DNA of 64,000 nucleotides from Methanococcoides methylutens (GTDB taxonomy: Archaea > Halobacteriota > Methanosarcinia > Methanosarcinales > Methanosarcinaceae), in contig NZ_JRHO01000010.1 in NCBI RefSeq assembly GCF_000765475.1, positions 124,001 to 188,000 on the forward strand, written 5' to 3'. This document shows positions 59,980 through 64,000 of this stretch, in pieces; position 1 is the first letter of the stretch, and the number at the start of each line of letters is the position of its first letter. Both the position numbers and the translations under genes were made by a program. Under the pieces are notes generated by a model. The model was not told the DNA's origin. It searched no databases and saw only the letters and a list, made by a program, of their open reading frames with translations.

Positions 59980-60828
59980 ATGCCGTTGGATTGGCACGTC
60001 GACAGGAAAACAGGTCAGAACAACTTCTGGCGTGATGAGGAGAGGGATGTTTCCGCTCCTTATCTTCCTTACAGATGTGTCGAGCTTACGGAAGATGGCA
60101 ATAACGAAATAGACGTGGACGTCATCGTTGAGAAAGAATTCCATCTTTCTCTGAATGATGTCCCACTTGCTTCTTTTTTTGCTACCCCCAGGGAGTTCAG
60201 GGAACTCGCAACGGGATTCTTATTATGTGAAGGTTTTATTGATCACGCTATTGATATCATCTCGGTCGAGGTCGAAGATGACAAACTGATATGCCATGCG
60301 GATATCTGCCCGGACCGCATAAAAAAGACCAGGCGAGATATCGATCCGGATGCAAGATTCGATTTTTGCAGTTGTGCAATTGGTTCAAGACCATGCAGGA
60401 AAAAGATCGGAAGCGAAACGGATATTAAATTTGACCGTAAGGTCTTCTTCAAGGCAGTCGAACACCTCAAAAAAGATGCTAAGACATGGAGGCGTACCGG
60501 AGGTACACATTCGGTCATCGTCTGTGACAGCGAAGGCGAGATCCTTGCATTCTGTGAAGATGTAAGCAGAGCTTCAGCAGTTGATAAAGCAGTTGGCAAA
60601 GCAGCCCTTGCAGGTGTTGATATGTCAAACTGTGCACTGGTCGCTACCGGCAGGCTGTCAGTAACAATGGTCTCCAAGGCCATCAATGCAGGAGTTTCTG
60701 TACTTGCCAGCAAAGCAGGTCCGATAAATGAAGGGATCGATCTTGCAAGGGCAACAGGGCTGACACTGGTAGGTTTTGTCCGTCCTCCGAACATGTATGT
60801 CTATAATGGTATCGAGAGGCTTATCTGA
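59980..60828 (+). CDS. fdhD: FdhD-like sulfurtransferase for the molybdenum cofactor
   Basis: A 282-residue FdhD. The sulfur-carrying Cys loop is FCSCAIGSRPCRKK (Cys130, 132 and 139), and the C-terminal half has GGTHSVIVCDSEGEILAFCE, DVSRASAVDKAVGKAAL, ATGRLSVTMVSKAINAGVSV and GLTLVGFVRPPNMYVY. In E. coli FdhD transfers sulfur from IscS to the bis-MGD cofactor of formate dehydrogenase. Its position 2 bases after fmdB, in an operon with no formate dehydrogenase, implies it matures Fmd. Confidence 0.92.
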   Translation: MPLDWHVDRKTGQNNFWRDEERDVSAPYLPYRCVELTEDGNNEIDVDVIVEKEFHLSLNDVPLASFFATPREFRELATGFLLCEGFIDHAIDIISVEVEDDKLICHADICPDRIKKTRRDIDPDARFDFCSCAIGSRPCRKKIGSETDIKFDRKVFFKAVEHLKKDAKTWRRTGGTHSVIVCDSEGEILAFCEDVSRASAVDKAVGKAALAGVDMSNCALVATGRLSVTMVSKAINAGVSVLASKAGPINEGIDLARATGLTLVGFVRPPNMYVYNGIERLI

Positions 60829-61091
60829 GTATTTTTTGAAGTTTATTTTCTTTATGAGTTTACTTTCTTATTTTCACTCAAACTTTGTTTATTTTTAAGT
60901 ATGAAATTAAAAATTTATATAGTTTTAATACTATCTTTATATGCAAACTAGAAAGTGATTTATACTCCCCGCAGGCGATTCGGTTAATTTTAAGCGCAGC
61001 AGCTTTGGCAATAATCTGGATAATCGCCTTATTGAATATCCAGAGTCTTAATAAGAAAAAGCCGATTCTGAATGAAAATAAAGGTGGCAGT

Positions 61092-61535
61092 ATGAAAATA
61101 ATTGAAGGAGATTGGATACGCATGCTGTTCATTGCAATGCTACTGATAAGTATGGTGATTGTAGTATCAATGGACGCACAGGATGTTGTTGAAGATAACA
61201 AAAATGAGCCTGCTGAGGCACCCTGGATCGAAGGAGTTGATGACTTCAATCGGCTCAGTGCGGATGAACTTCTTCCTCTTGCCGAACAAAACGAGACCGT
61301 AAGGAAACTGGTCGAAGAAAGTAGAAAGATTCATCCGGTGCAGATCGAAAGTCTTGAGGATTTAGAAAACTTACCGGATAACTATCCGGAAGATATAAAA
61401 AAAATAATGATAGAAGATTACTATGCCAGGCTCGGTGGCGATGATAATGGAACTATTGAAGGGGAGAACATGTCTGACTATAATAATTTGTCTTGTAATG
61501 ACTCTGGTTTTTATGATAGTGCCATTGACCGTTAA
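61092..61535 (+). CDS. Small membrane-anchored protein
   Basis: A 147-residue protein from ATG 61092, which follows AAAGGTGG. One N-terminal span (MLFIAMLLISMVIVVSM) is followed by an acidic extracellular part (DFNRLSADELLPLAEQNETV, HPVQIESLEDLENLPDNYPE). The frame also extends upstream through another hydrophobic segment (IRLILSAAALAIIWIIALLN), but no good start or ribosome binding site is present there and a TATA (TTTATATA, 60910-60920 region) places the transcript start later. It overlaps the next gene by 89 bases. No family is recognised. Confidence 0.55.
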   Translation: MKIIEGDWIRMLFIAMLLISMVIVVSMDAQDVVEDNKNEPAEAPWIEGVDDFNRLSADELLPLAEQNETVRKLVEESRKIHPVQIESLEDLENLPDNYPEDIKKIMIEDYYARLGGDDNGTIEGENMSDYNNLSCNDSGFYDSAIDR

Positions 61536-62358
61536 TGCAGCCACGATTACTGTAGATGACGATGGAGCTACAGATTTTATTTCAATACAGGATGCTGTTA
61601 ACTCTTCAAAAAATGGAGATACTATTGTGGTCTATCCCGGCTCATATATCGGGAACGTGTATGTTGATAAAGAAATTAAATTGATATCGGAGTCAAACGA
61701 CTATGATGATGCCTATGTGTATGCAACAGATCCCAATGATCCTGTTTTCCATATAAATGCAGATAATGTTACTGTCCGCGGGTTTGCATTATTGGGTGTT
61801 GAAGAATTTGATCAGGTGGGAATATTTCTCGATGAGGTTTCTGGAAATGTAATTGAAAACAACGATGTTGTGGCCTTGAAGTATGGAATTTGCATGTTGA
61901 ATTCCAGTAACAATACAATTGCTGGCAACACTATTAATCCGGATAACTATAAACTGTATAGTTCCTCCGGCCACAATCCGGCTGATATCGGCATCAAGCT
62001 TTATATTTCAGATAACAATGTTTTGTCCAACAATGTTGTAAATTCAAATAATGATATGGGCATTTCTCTCCAGATGTCCAGTAATAATACATTGGACAAT
62101 AACCGTATATCACAAAATGGGGTCGGTATCGATCTGGTTTCGTTTAGTCAGGGCAATATAATAACGAACAATTCTCTTTCTGATAATTTGAAAGGTATTG
62201 AGGCAGATGGTAGTGCTGTGAATAACATCTCCAATAACGAGATCACATTTCGAGAGGAAAAGGAAGAAAGATCTTTTAAAATCTCAATAGCTCTGATCCT
62301 ACTTTCAGCAGTGTTTGTTCTCTTCATAATACGTAAAATGCGGGGCATGGTATTTTGA
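61447..62358 (+). CDS. NosD-like right-handed beta-helix surface protein
   Basis: A 303-residue exported protein; ATG 61447 has GGTGGCGATG upstream. It has a signal peptide (TIIICLVMTLVFMIVPLTVN), then TITVDDDGATDFISIQDAVN, a NosD-type opening, and a beta-helix of repeated NN-turn units (NVIENNDVV, NTIAGNTI, NVLSNNVV, NTLDNNRI, NIITNNSL, NNISNNEI). A C-terminal membrane span (ISIALILLSAVFVLFIIRK) anchors it. Such helices bind polysaccharides or act in metal-cofactor assembly; here a surface role is more likely. It overlaps the preceding gene. Confidence 0.85.
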   Translation: MELLKGRTCLTIIICLVMTLVFMIVPLTVNAATITVDDDGATDFISIQDAVNSSKNGDTIVVYPGSYIGNVYVDKEIKLISESNDYDDAYVYATDPNDPVFHINADNVTVRGFALLGVEEFDQVGIFLDEVSGNVIENNDVVALKYGICMLNSSNNTIAGNTINPDNYKLYSSSGHNPADIGIKLYISDNNVLSNNVVNSNNDMGISLQMSSNNTLDNNRISQNGVGIDLVSFSQGNIITNNSLSDNLKGIEADGSAVNNISNNEITFREEKEERSFKISIALILLSAVFVLFIIRKMRGMVF

Positions 62359-62410
62359 TGCAGATCTACATTGAGGATTTTGAAGTAATGTGTCAACAGG
62401 AGTTGATTTT

Positions 62411-63121
62411 GTGAAATTAAATATTAAAATTATGATTATTCTTCTAATTTTATCCGCACTTACATCAAATGCCTGTGCAGATATTTTAGAACCCGGTACA
62501 CGAGGGATGGAAAGATGCGTAAAAATAGTGAACTTGGATGAGTTCCCGGAAATTGTGTTTGTCGGACATATTATCGGTCCGCTTATCCATTGTGAGAATC
62601 CTTATATCATCAGTCCGGATGTCTGCCTGACTCAATATTATAAGGCTAATGATCTGACGATCTATGCCATTGAAAAAGATTATCTGGAATCCAAAGGGCT
62701 TGAAAATATCGATCTGGAATCGGATTCGAATCCATGCTTCTATGAAGTTGAAATAAATCCTGACTGGGATGTTGTGAATGAGGAAGATCCGCTTATCAGG
62801 GAAGAGATCGAATATTCTATTGCCGGTTTTTCAGAAGACAGGCTGATCATCTATACTTCAAGAAAAGTTTCAAAATATAATGATGGTACTCCGGACCGGA
62901 TTGAAACATTTGAAGGACCGGATATACCGGGGATGAGGTTTGTGATAAAAGAAAATGCATCTTCTGATGAAGAATATATGGCTTCTCTGGATGATGATCT
63001 GCCTACGGATGATGATCTGCCTACGGATGAAGGGACGGTTCAGGATGGAGATAAAGTAAAAGATGAGGGTATTCTAGATTCCATAATTCATTTTCTTAAA
63101 GGTCTGTTTAATGGTAAGTGA
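62411..63121 (+). CDS. Exported hypothetical protein
   Basis: A 236-residue protein; GTG 62411 follows AGGAGTTGAT, a better start than the upstream ATG-less extension to 62390. Signal peptide (IMIILLILSALTSNACA), then a domain with several Cys (MERCVKIV, LIHCENPY, DVCLTQYY, NPCFYEVE) that could form disulfides or bind metal. A C-terminal acidic stretch contains DDDLPT twice, followed by a helix ending FLKGLFNGK. It is next to the NosD-like gene and a four-span protein, probably in one operon. No family is recognised. Confidence 0.6.
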   Translation: MKLNIKIMIILLILSALTSNACADILEPGTRGMERCVKIVNLDEFPEIVFVGHIIGPLIHCENPYIISPDVCLTQYYKANDLTIYAIEKDYLESKGLENIDLESDSNPCFYEVEINPDWDVVNEEDPLIREEIEYSIAGFSEDRLIIYTSRKVSKYNDGTPDRIETFEGPDIPGMRFVIKENASSDEEYMASLDDDLPTDDDLPTDEGTVQDGDKVKDEGILDSIIHFLKGLFNGK

Positions 63122-63126
63122 CATGA

Positions 63127-63489
63127 ATGATCTATGAATACCACTTTTTGCTTGCATTGCTTGTTACGGTGATGATAGAGGTAACAATGCTCTTTACCAC
63201 TGCTCGTTATCTCTTCAAAATAAACCGAACATCGATCCCTGATTCATTGTTGCTATTCACAGGAACTTTTTGTTCTTTCTCAACACTTCCATACCTCTGG
63301 TTCGTACTGCCAATGTTCATTAGAACATATTCTTATCTGGTTGCCATCGGAGAAGTTTCAGTGGTCCTAGTGGAAGCTGTGATCTACTTTTTCGTATTGA
63401 AGGTCCGTATTGAAAAAGCACTCTTCATGTCCTTCATTTGCAATCTTGCTTCCTTTTTGATAGGAATATATCTATTCTCTCTTTTTTGA
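63127..63489 (+). CDS. Four-span membrane protein, 120 residues
   Basis: A small integral membrane protein with spans at about residues 5-25, 36-60, 67-90 and 97-118 (LLALLVTVMIEVTMLFTTA, LLLFTGTFCSFSTLPYLWFV, VEAVIYFFVLKVRI, ALFMSFICNLASFLIGIYLF). The Glu in the first span and the CNLASF turn are typical of small membrane proteins found next to surface genes in several methanogens. It starts five bases after the previous stop. Function is unknown. Confidence 0.7.
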   Translation: MIYEYHFLLALLVTVMIEVTMLFTTARYLFKINRTSIPDSLLLFTGTFCSFSTLPYLWFVLPMFIRTYSYLVAIGEVSVVLVEAVIYFFVLKVRIEKALFMSFICNLASFLIGIYLFSLF

Positions 63490-63490
63490 G

Positions 63491-64000
63491 TTATTCTTGG
63501 GACCTTTTCCTTAGGTACAAAATTGCTGCTAGGCAGAAAATAACGAAGACGCTGACCATGAAGAAAGAGCTTATCCGGGGTTCCTTTGAGATCGTTATCT
63601 TTGTATCTGTGGAAATGTCATACATGTAGACATCATTGTATTCGTCCTTCCATACGATGTTGTTTGCATGTATTGCAGGATGGCTGTAACCAGAAACATC
63701 GCTTATATGTGTTGGTATTCCGGTAGAGATATTGTACATGAAAATAGCACTGTTCCCATTGTTTACTTCATCCCACACGACATAGTTGCCATGGATTGCA
63801 GGATTTATTTTTGGGTTGTTAGTAGTGATGATCTGTTCTGCTTTTCCTGTGGATATGTCATATATGAAAATATTCCACTTCACATCTCCTTGATTGAATG
63901 TCTCCCATACAACATAGTTTCCATGGATGGCAGGGTCTCTACTATCTGTCATTTCCGTGATTTGTTTTTCAGTTTCTGTGGAAATATCGTAAATGTAGAT
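63491..64000 (-). CDS. Membrane-anchored beta-propeller surface protein, C-terminal part
   Basis: The reading frame continues through the window edge, so the N-terminus is missing. Visible is a series of about 45-residue TolB/YVTN-like repeats: (I/M)YDIST or YNIST followed by an IT or IS strand, then HGNYVVW or HANNIVW. A C-terminal membrane span (FFMVSVFVIFCLAAILYL) and a basic end (RKRSQE) anchor it outside the cell. Such WD-like propellers are common in Methanosarcinales surface proteins and mediate protein binding. Confidence 0.85.
   Translation of the reverse strand: MYIYDISTETEKQITEMTDSRDPAIHGNYVVWETFNQGDVKWNIFIYDISTGKAEQIITTNNPKINPAIHGNYVVWDEVNNGNSAIFMYNISTGIPTHISDVSGYSHPAIHANNIVWKDEYNDVYMYDISTDTKITISKEPRISSFFMVSVFVIFCLAAILYLRKRSQE

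Noticed and set aside
60885-61091. N-terminal extension of the membrane protein at 61092 through an additional hydrophobic segment
   Set aside because: No ribosome binding site at 60885, and a TATA-like element inside the extension predicts a later transcript start. The hydrophobic segment itself looks plausible, so a non-ATG start near 60957 remains possible.

Overview
This window most likely comes from a methylotrophic methanogenic archaeon of the Methanosarcinales, probably Methanococcoides or a close cold-adapted relative. It carries methenyl-tetrahydromethanopterin cyclohydrolase, a complete formylmethanofuran dehydrogenase operon in the Methanosarcina-type order E-F-A-C-D-B, an MtaA/MtbA-like UroD-family protein, the anaerobic homocysteine biosynthesis trio, geranylgeranyl reductase and archaeal tRNA modification enzymes. 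Two small TRAM-domain genes and a DEAD-box helicase match the cold-response repertoire described in Methanococcoides burtonii. Intergenic DNA is AT-rich, promoters show TATA boxes, and many starts are TTG or GTG behind clear ribosome binding sites. The genus is inferred from gene content only.

Layout. 1-8.9 kb: a cut-off formylglycine-generating-like protein, a thioredoxin-like protein, a minus-strand regulator/thioesterase/acyl-CoA synthetase operon, a cupredoxin-like lipoprotein, Trm1, regulators and a Taw2-like wybutosine enzyme. 8.9-12 kb: DUF2124, mch and a UroD-family methyltransferase. 12-14.4 kb: sparse accessory DNA with small hypothetical genes, a coupled 32-codon gene and decayed gene remnants. 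14.5-19.5 kb: a membrane protein and a regulator/CARDB/ABC exporter operon. 19.5-23 kb: a 10-bp repeat array, TRAM gene 1, DEAD-box helicase and LrgAB. 23.3-31 kb: a histidine kinase, an HTH gene whose surroundings are duplicated in decayed form at 13.5 kb, a methyltransferase, a molybdopterin-fold lipoprotein, a run of small membrane proteins, tRNA-Ser and an FKBP isomerase. 31-37 kb: a second kinase, the homocysteine operon and an AIM24 protein. 37-43.4 kb: ftsZ behind a hairpin-rich leader, a DHPS-like protein, TRAM gene 2, geranylgeranyl reductase and a radical SAM protein. 43.5-50 kb: EngB, two paralogous surface proteins (one with a PGF-CTERM archaeosortase signal), a small XRE-type regulator and a third kinase. 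50.3-53.8 kb: a sulfur/thiamine region with a tRNA-Cys-like element in the leader of a Thi4 homologue, a NifS/IscS-like protein lacking the PLP lysine, and an IscU scaffold fused to a DUF59 domain. 54-60.8 kb: fmdEFACDB followed at once by fdhD. 61-64 kb: secreted and membrane proteins, the last cut by the window end.

How the parts connect. Mch and Fmd are steps of the C1 pathway between methyl-H4MPT and CO2, and FdhD directly behind fmdB probably sulfurates the molybdenum cofactor. The homocysteine trio, the lysine-less IscS, the IscU fusion and Thi4 all point to handling of inorganic sulfide rather than cysteine-derived sulfur. A 17-bp palindrome is shared exactly by the promoter regions of the XRE regulator and thi4, and weakly by that of iscS, which suggests a small local regulon. 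The most unusual observations are the tRNA-Cys-like leader of thi4, the hairpin-rich ftsZ leader, the twin TRAM genes with matched leaders, and the duplicated, decayed HTH segment.
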